This document shows positions 25,032-32,649 of a stretch of DNA of 64,000 nt, piece by piece. The stretch is taken from contig NZ_RJKN01000006.1 in the NCBI RefSeq assembly GCF_003751265.1, positions 1-64,000 on the forward strand, in the 5' to 3' direction. The stretch's first letter is position 1; each line of letters begins with the position of its first letter. The position numbers were made by a program, and so were the translations under genes. This DNA is from Pseudokineococcus lusitanus. Its GTDB lineage: Bacteria > Actinomycetota > Actinomycetes > Actinomycetales > Quadrisphaeraceae. The notes under the pieces were generated by a model that saw only the letters and a list, made by a program, of their open reading frames with translations, did not search any database and was not told the DNA's origin.

Positions 25032-25847
25032 TCAGGCGCCGCGGCGGATCCGGCCCTCGTAGCGGGCCTCGAGGACGCGGTTGTGCTCGTCGCCGCCGGG
25101 GATGTTGGCGGAGAGGTACAGGGGCGCCTCCTGGCCGCGCTCGGCGAGCAGGGCGGTGACGCCGAGGGTGATGAGCTGCGCGACGTACGCGCTCGTGAGC
25201 GAGGAGACGGCGCCGACGTCCGGCCCGCCCTCGACCGACGTCGTGGCGTCGCCGTAGGGGGCGAGGTTGTCGACGACGACGTCCGCGACCTCCGAGAGGC
25301 GCTTGCCGCTCGGGTGCTTGGGCTGGACGCGGGCGGTGTGCTCGAGGCTCGTCACCGCGATGACCGGGTGGCCGTGCTCCTTGGCGAGCAGGGCCACGCC
25401 GACGATCGAGCCGTTGACGCCGCTGTTGGAGGCGATGACGAAGACGTCGCCGTCGCGCCGCGGCACGGTGGCGAAGACGTCGTCGGCGATGGCCGGGTCC
25501 CGCTCGAGCGGCGGTGTGCCGTAGAGCTCCTCGATGGCGTGGTCGCCGAGCAGCACCGCGTCGCGCAGGGCGACGCGGTTGGTGGGGATGAGGCCGCCGG
25601 CCCGGCCGGCGACCTCCATGGCGAAGGCCTCGGAGTGGCCGGTGCCGAAGGCGTGGACGACACCGCCGGAGGCGATGCAGTCGGCGACGAGACGGACGGC
25701 CTCGTCGAGGCCGCCGTCCGAGGCCAGTCGCGAGATTTTCTGCAGCCGGCTGACGACCTCGTGCTCGAAGGCCGGCACGAAGCCGTGGGGGACGGCGGTG
25801 GTGCCGGCGGCGGGGGGCCCGTCGGTGGTCTCGGCGGTCGGCGGCAC
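25032..25847 (-). CDS. SIS-domain sugar isomerase-like protein (UPF0309)
   Basis: The product is 271 residues. The SIS phosphosugar-binding motifs are GGVVHAFGTGHSEAFAMEV, VFVIASNSGVNGSIV and HPVIAVTSLEHTARV. It belongs to the UPF0309 group (Streptomyces SCO4393-like) and not to MurQ, as the MurQ-type GTSGRL motif is absent. Members sit in GlcNAc operons; an activity on GlcNAc6P has been reported for the Streptomyces protein, a recollection I cannot check. It is the first gene of the nag operon. The GTG at 25847 has GAGAGGA upstream. Lipid-type or lactyl-ether substrates cannot be excluded. Confidence 0.75.
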   Translation of the reverse strand: MPPTAETTDGPPAAGTTAVPHGFVPAFEHEVVSRLQKISRLASDGGLDEAVRLVADCIASGGVVHAFGTGHSEAFAMEVAGRAGGLIPTNRVALRDAVLLGDHAIEELYGTPPLERDPAIADDVFATVPRRDGDVFVIASNSGVNGSIVGVALLAKEHGHPVIAVTSLEHTARVQPKHPSGKRLSEVADVVVDNLAPYGDATTSVEGGPDVGAVSSLTSAYVAQLITLGVTALLAERGQEAPLYLSANIPGGDEHNRVLEARYEGRIRRGA

Positions 25848-25929
25848 GGTGGTCCTCTCGTCCGGCGCGGCCGCCTGAGCGGTCGTGCACCCTGGATGAG
25901 CGGACGTGACGCGTGCCGCTCGGGGCGTG

Positions 25930-25956
25930 ACGCTAGACCAGTTGTCTGCCCGGCAA
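25930..25956 (-). promoter_or_regulatory. Promoter and operator of the nag operon
   Basis: On the minus strand TTGCCG (25951-25956) and TAGCGT (25930-25935) are separated by 15 bases. The spacer is filled by the dyad AGACCAGTTGTCT (25935-25947). The same stretch reads ACTGGTCTAG on the minus strand, exactly the left 10 bases of the 16-base DasR element, but the right half is not conserved. Either the DeoR protein or a DasR-type regulator could bind here. The remaining part of the 25848-26166 gap shows only the terminator at 26077-26112. Confidence 0.45.
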
Positions 25957-26076
25957 CAGGGGGTCGACGAGATTGCGTCCGCCGCGTGTCCCGCCGGTCC
26001 TCCCCGGCGCCCGCTCCGTCCCGCTTCGCCCGCCCCACGTCCCCGACGTGCGACCTCGCCGGGGGGCGAGGACGCA

Positions 26077-26112
26077 CGCAGGCCCCGATGTGGTCACACA
26101 TCGGGGCCTGCG
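26077..26112 (-). terminator. Strong terminator of the PHP operon
   Basis: Arms 26077-26092 and 26097-26112 are exact 16-base reverse complements (CGCAGGCCCCGATGTG) with loop GTCA, 55 bases past the end of the leftward gene at 26167. It also insulates the nag promoter from read-through. Confidence 0.75.
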
Positions 26113-26166
26113 GCCGCGCGGGTCCTGAGGAGGAGCGGTCGAGGGGGGGCGGGACGCCCCGTGAGG

Positions 26167-26751
26167 TCAGTGCGCGCTGCAGCAGGCGCGGTGCACCGGG
26201 GACTCGAAGGGCACCCAGCGGCCGTCGCGGGCGGGCTGGACGTCGAGCACCAGCTGCCCGCCGGCGAGGCGGGGACGCACGTGGCCGCGGGTGTCGACGA
26301 CGGCGTCGTCCGGGACGACGAGGCCGCCGAGACCGACGACCACGTCGAGGGCGCTGCGGCGCAGCAGCTCTCCGACGTCGAGGACGCCGACGAGGTGCTC
26401 GGCGCCCGGCAGGACGACGACGCGGTCGGCGTCGCCCCCGGCCGCCCGGGCGGCGACGGCGTCGTCCGGGCCCGTCGCCCCCGCCGCCGCGAGGAGGTCG
26501 GCCACGAGCGCGTCCGGCAGCGAGGTGCCGGACGGCGCCAGGACCACCAGCGCCAGGTGCCGCGGCGGCCCGACGACCCAGGTCGTGGCCACGAGCGTGC
26601 CGGCGGGGACCCCGGGCACGGCGGCGAGCCGGGCGGCGGTCGCGTCGGCGTCCGCCGTCGTCCGCAGGTGCGGCGTCGAGAGGCCGAGCACGCGGCCCGG
26701 GCCCGCCCCCGCGGGGACGGGCCCGGGCCGGGCCGTGAGGTCGGTGCTCAC
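26167..26751 (-). CDS. Unknown 194-residue protein coupled to the PHP protein
   Basis: I do not recognise this protein. It is soluble, with an Ala/Val-rich alternating pattern (GTLVATTWVVGPPRHLALVVLAP, VVVLPGAEHLVGVLDVGELL) and no signal peptide. It ends in ESPVHRACCSAH, a His, Cys-Cys and His cluster that could bind a metal. The GTG overlaps the PHP gene stop (GTGA), so both are made together. Given the His-rich N-terminus of its partner and the cobalt/nickel transporter next door, a role in metal handling is a reasonable inference but unproven. Confidence 0.6.
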   Translation of the reverse strand: MSTDLTARPGPVPAGAGPGRVLGLSTPHLRTTADADATAARLAAVPGVPAGTLVATTWVVGPPRHLALVVLAPSGTSLPDALVADLLAAAGATGPDDAVAARAAGGDADRVVVLPGAEHLVGVLDVGELLRRSALDVVVGLGGLVVPDDAVVDTRGHVRPRLAGGQLVLDVQPARDGRWVPFESPVHRACCSAH

Positions 26752-28541
26752 CCGCGGCCGCGGGCCTCGGGCACGACGAACACCGGGTTCGTGTACATCC
26801 ACAGGTCCTCCCACGGGTCGGCGTCGCCGACGACGTCGAGCGCCGGGCCCTCGGCGTCCACGGCCGCGCCGTAGAGGCCGACCTGCGAGCGCTTGCCGTC
26901 GGTGCCGCGCAGCCGCACGTAGAAGGGGCCCTCCACGGCGTCGACCACGTACCGGAACGTCGCCGTCCCGCCGCGCGCCCGGACGCCCGTCGTGTCGAAG
27001 GACTCGACGACGCGCGTGCCCGGCGTCGTGAAGGTGTCGCGGTCGGCGACGCCGCCCGTCACCTGTCCCACGATGACGTCGAGCCGCGCGAGCTCCGGGC
27101 GGAAGGTCGCGTAGTTCGCCCGCGAGGCGAGCGTCACGGTGACCTCCACCTCGACGTCGTCGCCCTGCCGCACGCGCAGCGAGCCGCCGAGCGTCGACTC
27201 CCGCGCCGGCGTCCGGACGGAGCGCACGCGCACGTCGACGGCGTCGACGAGCCCGCCGTGGTCGACCCAGACGCGCCCGGCGCGCAGGGCCGCCATGAGC
27301 GGGCGGTACCCGCCCCGCGTGACGCCGACGTGGGTGCGGCTGTAGTAGCCGGGCCAGAAGTCGCCGCGGTCGGTCTGGACGCCGCCGCCGTACACGGGGT
27401 CGCTGTAGAGGCCGTCGACGTCGAAGACGCGCCCGTCGGGCCCGACGGCGGAGCGGTCGTTGCCGACCGGGTTGACCGACCAGTCGCCGTAGATGGAGTG
27501 GCTGTCGGAGTTCGCGGTGACCCACCAGGGCAGGCCCTCGGCGAGGAGGCTGTCCCAGAGGCCGCCGACCGTCGACGTCATCCAGTCGAAGCCGCCCCAG
27601 GTGCGGTAGCTCTCGAGCGGGTAGCCGGGGAAGCTATTCGCCCCCGGGGCGTTGCCGTAGTACCCGCGGGCGTCGCCCGGGCCGAGGGCGTCGGTGCTGA
27701 TGCCGGCCGCCTGGTGGCCGGGTGCGCCCTCCATGCCGATGGCGATGCGGCCCGGGGCGTCGCGCCAGCCCCGGATCTCGTGCGGGGAGTCGACGCCGTT
27801 GCGGGCGGGGTGGTTGGCGAGCATGAGCGCGTCGGGGGTCCGCCCCGACGAGACCTGCTCGGAGAGGAAGGTCAGGCCGGCGACGGCGAGCGCCTCGTTG
27901 GCCGGTGAGCTGCTGCTCGCCCCGCGCACGCTGCCGTCGTAGCCCTGCTCGAACTGCTGGAGGACGGCCACCTCGTTCGGCCCCGGCGCGACGAAGACCG
28001 TGCCGTGCTCCGCGGCGGGGATGTTCCACTCGAGCCCCTGGAACACGAGCATGTCCGGGTTCTCGCGGCGCGCCTCGCGGACGTCCGGGTTGGTCTTCTC
28101 GACGCCGATGCGGGCGTGCGTGGCCCCGCCGTGGTCGGTGATGACCATCCAGTCGAGCCCGTAGCGGCCGGCCGCGTGCACCTGGTCGCTGACGCGGTAC
28201 ATGGCGTCGGGGCTGTACTGCGTGTGGATGTGGTGGTCGCCCGCGAGCCACGAGTACTGCTGGCCGCGGCGGTCGCCGCCGGGCCGCGTCACGGCGGCGG
28301 CCGGCGACGCGGCCGCCCCGGCGAGGCCGAGGCCCGCGCCGAGCAGGCCGGCGCCGCGCAGGACGCCGCGCCGGGACAGGGCGGCCGGGCTGAGGCCCTC
28401 GTCGGGGACGGAGAGGTCGACGGCCTCGCCGAGGACGCCGTCGGTGCCGACCTCCGTCGCGCCGTGGGTGTGCGGGTGCGCGTGGTCGTGGGGGTGCTCG
28501 TGGTCGTGCGGGTGGGGGTGCGCGTGGTGGTGACCGGACAC
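26748..28541 (-). CDS. Exported PHP-domain phosphoesterase-like protein, His-rich N-terminus
   Basis: The product is 597 residues. Residues 4-26 are a His-rich tract (HHHAHPHPHDHEHPHDHAHP) that should bind metal ions. A Tat-like motif SRRGVLRGAGLLGAG follows at about 56, unusually far from the N-terminus. The PHP domain starts at about 98 with GDHHIHTQYSPD; further metal ligands are in VITDHGGATHA, ANHPARNGVDS and TANSDSHSIYGD. The C-terminal 180 residues are beta-rich (YATFRPELARLDVIVGQ). PHP enzymes use two or three metals for phosphoester or related hydrolysis. The GTG at 28541 has GGGAG upstream. The substrate is unknown. Confidence 0.8.
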   Translation of the reverse strand: MSGHHHAHPHPHDHEHPHDHAHPHTHGATEVGTDGVLGEAVDLSVPDEGLSPAALSRRGVLRGAGLLGAGLGLAGAAASPAAAVTRPGGDRRGQQYSWLAGDHHIHTQYSPDAMYRVSDQVHAAGRYGLDWMVITDHGGATHARIGVEKTNPDVREARRENPDMLVFQGLEWNIPAAEHGTVFVAPGPNEVAVLQQFEQGYDGSVRGASSSSPANEALAVAGLTFLSEQVSSGRTPDALMLANHPARNGVDSPHEIRGWRDAPGRIAIGMEGAPGHQAAGISTDALGPGDARGYYGNAPGANSFPGYPLESYRTWGGFDWMTSTVGGLWDSLLAEGLPWWVTANSDSHSIYGDWSVNPVGNDRSAVGPDGRVFDVDGLYSDPVYGGGVQTDRGDFWPGYYSRTHVGVTRGGYRPLMAALRAGRVWVDHGGLVDAVDVRVRSVRTPARESTLGGSLRVRQGDDVEVEVTVTLASRANYATFRPELARLDVIVGQVTGGVADRDTFTTPGTRVVESFDTTGVRARGGTATFRYVVDAVEGPFYVRLRGTDGKRSQVGLYGAAVDAEGPALDVVGDADPWEDLWMYTNPVFVVPEARGRG

Positions 28542-28705
28542 GGGGGTGCTCCCTGCTGCTGCCTGGTGCGCGAGGGCCGGCCCGGCGACGTCGGGCCGGT
28601 GGTGCCGCCACCCCGGCCGGCGGCGTCGGGGGCGTCGTGCGCGGGTGGCCCGGCCAGCCTGCTCCGGGCCAGGTGGCCGGAGCGTGCCCTGCGGGCGTCG
28701 GGCGC

Positions 28706-28744
28706 GTGAACATCGGCGCGGGCGGGAACTTCCGCGATGTTCAC
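28706..28744. promoter_or_regulatory. Spaced 10-bp inverted repeat between PHP and cbiM
   Basis: GTGAACATCG (28706-28715) and CGATGTTCAC (28735-28744) are perfect reverse complements separated by 19 bases, in the 250-base divergent region. Lower GC than its surroundings makes it stand out. It is placed 48 bases before cbiM and 165 before the PHP gene, fitting a metal- or cobalamin-responsive regulator of both. I see no cobalamin riboswitch B12-box. Confidence 0.5.
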
Positions 28745-28791
28745 CTCCCCGTCGCTCTCCCCGACGCCGCCCGCGGGCGCATGATCCGGAG

Positions 28792-29817
28792 GTGCACGTC
28801 CCCGACGGCTTCCTCGACCTCAGCACCTCCGTCGCGACCGCCGGCGTCAGCGCCGCGGCCGTGGCGACGGCGCTCCGCCGCTCCCGCACCGAGCTCGACG
28901 TCGTCGGGCCCGCCGTGCCGGGGCTCGTCTCCGCGTTCGTCTTCGCCGTGCAGATGGTCAACTTCCCCGTCGGCGCCGGCACGAGCGGCCACCTCATGGG
29001 CGGGGCGCTGGCGGCCGCGCTCGTCGGCCCCGCGACGGCGATGGTGTGCCTCACGGTCGTCCTCGTCGTCCAAGCCCTGCTCTTCGCCGACGGCGGGCTG
29101 ACGGCGCTGGGCACCAACGTCCTGCTCATCGCGGTCGTCACGGTGCTCGTGGGGCACGTCGTCACCCGTGGCGCCCTGCGGGTGCTGCCCCGGCGGCCGG
29201 GCTCCGTGGCCGTCGCCGCCGCGCTCGGCGGGCTCGTGTCCGTGCCCGCCGCGGCGCTCGTCTTCGTCGGCCTCTACGCCGTCGGGGGCGCCGTCCCCGT
29301 CGACCTCGGGACGCTCGCCACGGCGATGCTCGGCTGGCACGTGCTGATCGGGGTGGGCGAGGCCCTCATCACCGGCGCCGTCGTGTCCGCCGTCGTCGCG
29401 AGCCGGCCGGACCTCGTCCGCTCGCTGCGGGGCACCCGGCGCGACCTGGTCGTCGTGGACGCCGACGGACGCCGGACGACGGTCCCGGCGACCGTCGACG
29501 AGCCCGCCGCCCCGGCCCGCGCCGGTATGCGGCGCCCCCTCGCCGTGGCGCTGGCCGCGTGCGCCGTCGTCGCCGGCGGGGTGAGCCTGCTCGCGAGCGG
29601 GCACCCGGACGGCCTCGAGCACGTCGCCGGGGTCGTCGGCTTCGGCGACGCCGCCCGCGACTCCGCCGTCGCCGCCTCCCCGCTCGCCGACTACGCCGTC
29701 GCCGGCGTCGGCTCCCCCGTCGCGGTGACGGTCGCCGGGCTCGTCGGGGTGGCCGTCACCGCGCTGCTCGCCGCCGGGGCCGTGCGGGCCGTGGGCCGCC
29801 GCCGCGTGGGGGCCTGA
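28792..29817 (+). CDS. cbiM: CbiM-type cobalt/nickel ECF substrate component with fused PDGLE domain
   Basis: The product is 341 residues. It starts VHVPDGFLDLSTSV, the classic CbiM/NikM N-terminus whose His2 coordinates the metal, so the GTG at 28792 (GGAGG 4 bases upstream) is certain. It has about six membrane segments in CbiM with SGHLMGGALAAAL. After residue 245 the PDGLE domain is present (GHPDGLEHVAG and a last membrane helix), a CbiN/NikN-like element normally separate. It is the substrate-binding membrane subunit of an ECF-type Co2+/Ni2+ importer; which metal cannot be told. Confidence 0.92.
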   Translation: MHVPDGFLDLSTSVATAGVSAAAVATALRRSRTELDVVGPAVPGLVSAFVFAVQMVNFPVGAGTSGHLMGGALAAALVGPATAMVCLTVVLVVQALLFADGGLTALGTNVLLIAVVTVLVGHVVTRGALRVLPRRPGSVAVAAALGGLVSVPAAALVFVGLYAVGGAVPVDLGTLATAMLGWHVLIGVGEALITGAVVSAVVASRPDLVRSLRGTRRDLVVVDADGRRTTVPATVDEPAAPARAGMRRPLAVALAACAVVAGGVSLLASGHPDGLEHVAGVVGFGDAARDSAVAASPLADYAVAGVGSPVAVTVAGLVGVAVTALLAAGAVRAVGRRRVGA

Positions 29818-29822
29818 CCGGC

Positions 29823-30719
29823 GTGCGGGTCACCGGCGCGCCGCGCGCCCCCGGCCGCCCCGCCCGCCGGGCCCGGGTGGCGGGCGCCGCCTCGGCCGGC
29901 CGGTCCTCGGGGACGCCGCCGCTCGCGCCGGGCGCTCCCGTGCTCCTGCCCGCGTCCCGCGGTCCCCGCCGCGACGGGCTGCACGTCCTCGTCGCCTCCC
30001 CGGTCCACCGGCTCCCGGCGCACACCAAGGTCGTCGCGCTGACGGCGCTCGCGGCCGGGGTCGTCGCGGTCCCGGCCGGCGCCTGGGCCGCGCTCGCCGT
30101 CTGCGCGCTGCTCGTCCTCGGCGTCGTCGCGGCGTCCCGGCTGCCGGTGGGGCTCGTCGCGCGCCGGATGGTCGTCGAGATGCCCGTCGTCGTCTTCTGC
30201 CTGCTGCTGCCGCTCGTCGCCACGGGTCCCCGCGTCGACGTGCTGGGGCTCGAGCTCGCGCGCGACGGGCTCGTCGGCGGGGCGACGCTCCTCGTCAAGG
30301 CGACGCTCGGCGTCCTCGCGGCGGTCGTCCTCGCCGGGACGACGTCGGCGCGCGACCTCCTCGCCGGGCTCGACCGGCTGCGGGTGCCCCGCCCGATGGT
30401 CGCGGTGCTGACCTTCGCCGTCCGCTACGCCGCCGTCCTCGCCGAGGAGGTGCGCCGCCTGCAGGTGGCGCGGGCCGTGCGCGGCGGCGAGGACGGGCGC
30501 CTGCGGCAGCTCGCCGCCGTCGCCGCCGGGGCCGGCGCCCTCTTCGTCCGCGGCTACGAGCGCGGGGAGCGCGTGCAGCGCTCGATGGTCGTCCGCGGCT
30601 GGACGGGCACGACACCGGCACTCGCCTCGGCGCCCGCGACGGCGCGGCAGTGGGCGCTCGCCCTCGTCGTCCCCGCGGCGGCCGTGGCGGTCGCCGTCGT
30701 CGCGCGGGCCGCCGCGTGA
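29823..30719 (+). CDS. cbiQ: CbiQ-type ECF transmembrane component
   Basis: The product is 298 residues. The N-terminal 50 residues are basic and Pro-rich, probably cytoplasmic; about five membrane segments follow. The EcfT coupling helices are seen as RLRVPRPMVAVLTFAVRYAAVLAEEVRRLQVARAVRGG and RGYERGERVQRSMVVRGW, matching the Ala-Arg-Gly family motifs that contact the ATPase. It begins six bases after cbiM and overlaps cbiO. A shorter start is possible, as the N-terminal extension is unusual. Confidence 0.9.
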   Translation: MRVTGAPRAPGRPARRARVAGAASAGRSSGTPPLAPGAPVLLPASRGPRRDGLHVLVASPVHRLPAHTKVVALTALAAGVVAVPAGAWAALAVCALLVLGVVAASRLPVGLVARRMVVEMPVVVFCLLLPLVATGPRVDVLGLELARDGLVGGATLLVKATLGVLAAVVLAGTTSARDLLAGLDRLRVPRPMVAVLTFAVRYAAVLAEEVRRLQVARAVRGGEDGRLRQLAAVAAGAGALFVRGYERGERVQRSMVVRGWTGTTPALASAPATARQWALALVVPAAAVAVAVVARAAA

Positions 30720-31495
30720 GCGAGCCGGTCCTGCAGGTCGAGCAGCTCGCCTTCGCCTACCCCGACGGCCGGCAGGCGCTCTTCGGCGTCGACCTCGAGG
30801 TCCGGGCGGGCGAGCGCGTGGCGCTGCTCGGCCGCAACGGCGCCGGCAAGACGACGCTGGCGCTGCACCTCGTCGGTGTCGCCGGCGCACCGGCGGGCGG
30901 CACCGGGGCCGGTCGGGTCGTCGTCGGCGGCGTGGCGCTGACCCGCGCGACCCTCGCCGAGGTGCGCCGTCGCGTCGGCATCGTCTTCCAGGACACCGAC
31001 GACCAGCTCTTCATGCCGACCGTCCGCGACGACGTCGCCTTCGGCCCCGCCAACCTCGGCCTCTCGGGCGACGCGCTCCGGGCGCGGGTGGACCGGACGC
31101 TCGACGTCGTCGGGCTCCGCGACCTCGCGGACCGTGCGCCGCACCACCTCTCGCTCGGCCAGCGCCGCCGCGCCGCCCTGGCGACGACGCTGGCCATGGA
31201 GCCCGACGTGCTGGTGCTCGACGAGCCGACCGGCGACCTCGATCCGGCGGGCCGCCGCGAGCTCGCCGACGTCCTCGCGGCGCTGCCCGTCACGCTGCTC
31301 GTCATCACGCACGACCTGCCCTACGCGCTGCAGCTCTGCGAGCGGTCGGTGCTCATGGACGCGGGCCGCGTCGTCGCCGACGGCCCGACCCGCGAGCTCC
31401 TCGCCGACGACGCCCTCCTGCGCGCCCACGGCCTCGAGCTGCCCTACGGGTTCGACCCGCTCGCGGTGCCGGGGCCGGAGGCGCCGCGGCGCTGA
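30716..31495 (+). CDS. cbiO: Cobalt/nickel ECF ATPase CbiO
   Basis: The product is 259 residues. ABC ATPase motifs: Walker A LLGRNGAGKTT, Q-loop VFQDTDDQLFMPTV (the DDQLF extension is typical for ECF ATPases), signature HHLSLGQRRRAAL, Walker B VLVLDEPTGDLDP and switch His in VITHDLPYAL. It energises the CbiM-CbiQ transporter. The GTG overlaps the cbiQ stop. This is the only ABC ATPase in the window and belongs to the metal system, not to the sugar importers. Confidence 0.95.
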   Translation: MSEPVLQVEQLAFAYPDGRQALFGVDLEVRAGERVALLGRNGAGKTTLALHLVGVAGAPAGGTGAGRVVVGGVALTRATLAEVRRRVGIVFQDTDDQLFMPTVRDDVAFGPANLGLSGDALRARVDRTLDVVGLRDLADRAPHHLSLGQRRRAALATTLAMEPDVLVLDEPTGDLDPAGRRELADVLAALPVTLLVITHDLPYALQLCERSVLMDAGRVVADGPTRELLADDALLRAHGLELPYGFDPLAVPGPEAPRR

Positions 31496-31597
31496 GCCGC
31501 CGGGCGGCAGGAGATGGTCGCCCCCGCCGACGGGCCCGGTCCGCCGACCTGCGATGACGCGGCGTGACGCCGACCAAGTCCTGTCGCCCGGCGCCGA

Positions 31598-31681
31598 CCG
31601 ACCTGCACAACCAGCGGCCGGCACGAGGCGCAGGCCCCTCACCTGCGGCGACGCCTCGAACCATGACGTTGTGCAGGTCGG
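31598..31681. repeat. Nested inverted repeat between convergent genes
   Basis: Outer arms CCGACCTGCACAAC (31598-31611) and its exact complement (31668-31681) enclose CGAGGCG/CGCCTCG (31624-31630 and 31652-31658), which in turn enclose CAGG/CCTG (31631-31634 and 31642-31645). It lies between cbiO (end 31495) and an SDR (end 31694). It could be a complex terminator, a structured RNA or the remains of a small mobile element. Confidence 0.6.
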
Positions 31682-31693
31682 CCGGCGGCCGCC

Positions 31694-32470
31694 TCAGAGC
31701 ACCTGCCCCCCGCTGAGCTCGATCCGCGTGCCGTTGGCCCAGCCGAAGCCGTCCTCGAGGAGCAGCGCGACGGCCGCGCCGATGTCGTCGGCCACCCCGA
31801 CCCGCCCGAGCGCGATGGTCTGCGCCACCTGGTCCTGCACGTCGGGGTTGTCGCGCACCATCCCGCCGGAGAAGTCGGTGGCGATGGCGCCCGGCACGAC
31901 GGTGTTGACGCGGATGCCGCGCCCGCCGAGCTCGACGGCCTGGTAGCGCGAGAGCGCCTCGACGCCCGCCTTCATGATCGCGTAGGCCGACGACCCGGGG
32001 AACGTGAAACGCGCCAGCCCGCTGGAGACGTTGAGGACCCGCCCGCCGTCGGCGAGGAGCGGGAGGAAGGCCTGCGTGAGGAAGTACGGCGGCCGCAGGT
32101 GGACGGCGACCATGGCGTCGAACTGCTCGACGGTCGTGTCGGCGAAGGCCTCGTGCAGCCCGGTGCCGGCGTTGTTGACGAGGGCGTCGACCCGGTCGCG
32201 GCCCCACGCGCCGACGACGCCGCGGACGGCCTCGACGAAGGCGGGGTAGTCCTCGGTGCGCGTGACGTCGAGCGGCAGGACGGCGACCCGGTCCTCGCCG
32301 TACGCCTCGACGAGGGAGCGGGCCGAGGCCTCGTCGCTGCGGTAGGTCCCGACGACGCGGGCCCCGCGGCGCAGCAGGTGCTCGGCGGCGCTGCGGCCGA
32401 GCCCGCGGCCCGCGCCGGTGATGACGACGACGCGGCCCGCGTCGGTGGTGCTGCCGGTGGTGGCGCTCAC
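31694..32470 (-). CDS. SDR-family oxidoreductase
   Basis: The product is 258 residues. Classical SDR motifs: VVITGAGRGLGRSAAEHLL (cofactor), LPLDVTRTEDYP, LVNNAGTGLHEAF, VSSGLARFTFPGSSAYAIMKAG (Ser, YxxxK) and VNTVVPGAIATDF. The Arg after the Gly-rich loop suggests NADPH. The GTG at 32470 has GAGGAGAGGGGAG upstream. It is divergent from the MmyB-type regulator, a common pairing, with a perfect dyad between them; the regulator probably controls it. The substrate is unknown. Confidence 0.88.
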   Translation of the reverse strand: MSATTGSTTDAGRVVVITGAGRGLGRSAAEHLLRRGARVVGTYRSDEASARSLVEAYGEDRVAVLPLDVTRTEDYPAFVEAVRGVVGAWGRDRVDALVNNAGTGLHEAFADTTVEQFDAMVAVHLRPPYFLTQAFLPLLADGGRVLNVSSGLARFTFPGSSAYAIMKAGVEALSRYQAVELGGRGIRVNTVVPGAIATDFSGGMVRDNPDVQDQVAQTIALGRVGVADDIGAAVALLLEDGFGWANGTRIELSGGQVL

Positions 32471-32585
32471 GGCGCTCCCCTCTCCTCGGCCCGTCCGGGC
32501 CGGCTCGGTGGCCGCCGCGCTGCCGCGGCGGCCGGACGACGTCGAGCCTGCGCGCCCCGCCGCGGCCGCGGAAGGGAGCGCTCGT

Positions 32586-32606
32586 CCAGGGACCGGCGGT
32601 CCCTGG
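32586..32606. promoter_or_regulatory. Operator for the XRE/MmyB regulator
   Basis: CCAGGGACC (32586-32594) and GGTCCCTGG (32598-32606) are perfect arms around GGC, in the 179-base region between the divergent SDR and regulator genes, 44 bases before the regulator start. Confidence 0.6.
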
Positions 32607-32649
32607 CTGGGCCCTGGCCGCGGGTCGCGGCCCGGGCGATGCTGGCGCC

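Noticed and set aside
25032-25847. Assignment of the SIS protein as MurQ
   Set aside because: The MurQ-type GTSGRL motif is missing and the length and motifs match the UPF0309 group.
28542-28791. Cobalamin riboswitch before cbiM
   Set aside because: No B12-box-like conserved sequence or typical multistem layout could be found; only the spaced inverted repeat is visible.
31598-31681. Insertion sequence remnant
   Set aside because: No transposase fragment and no flanking target duplication are visible; only nested arms are present.
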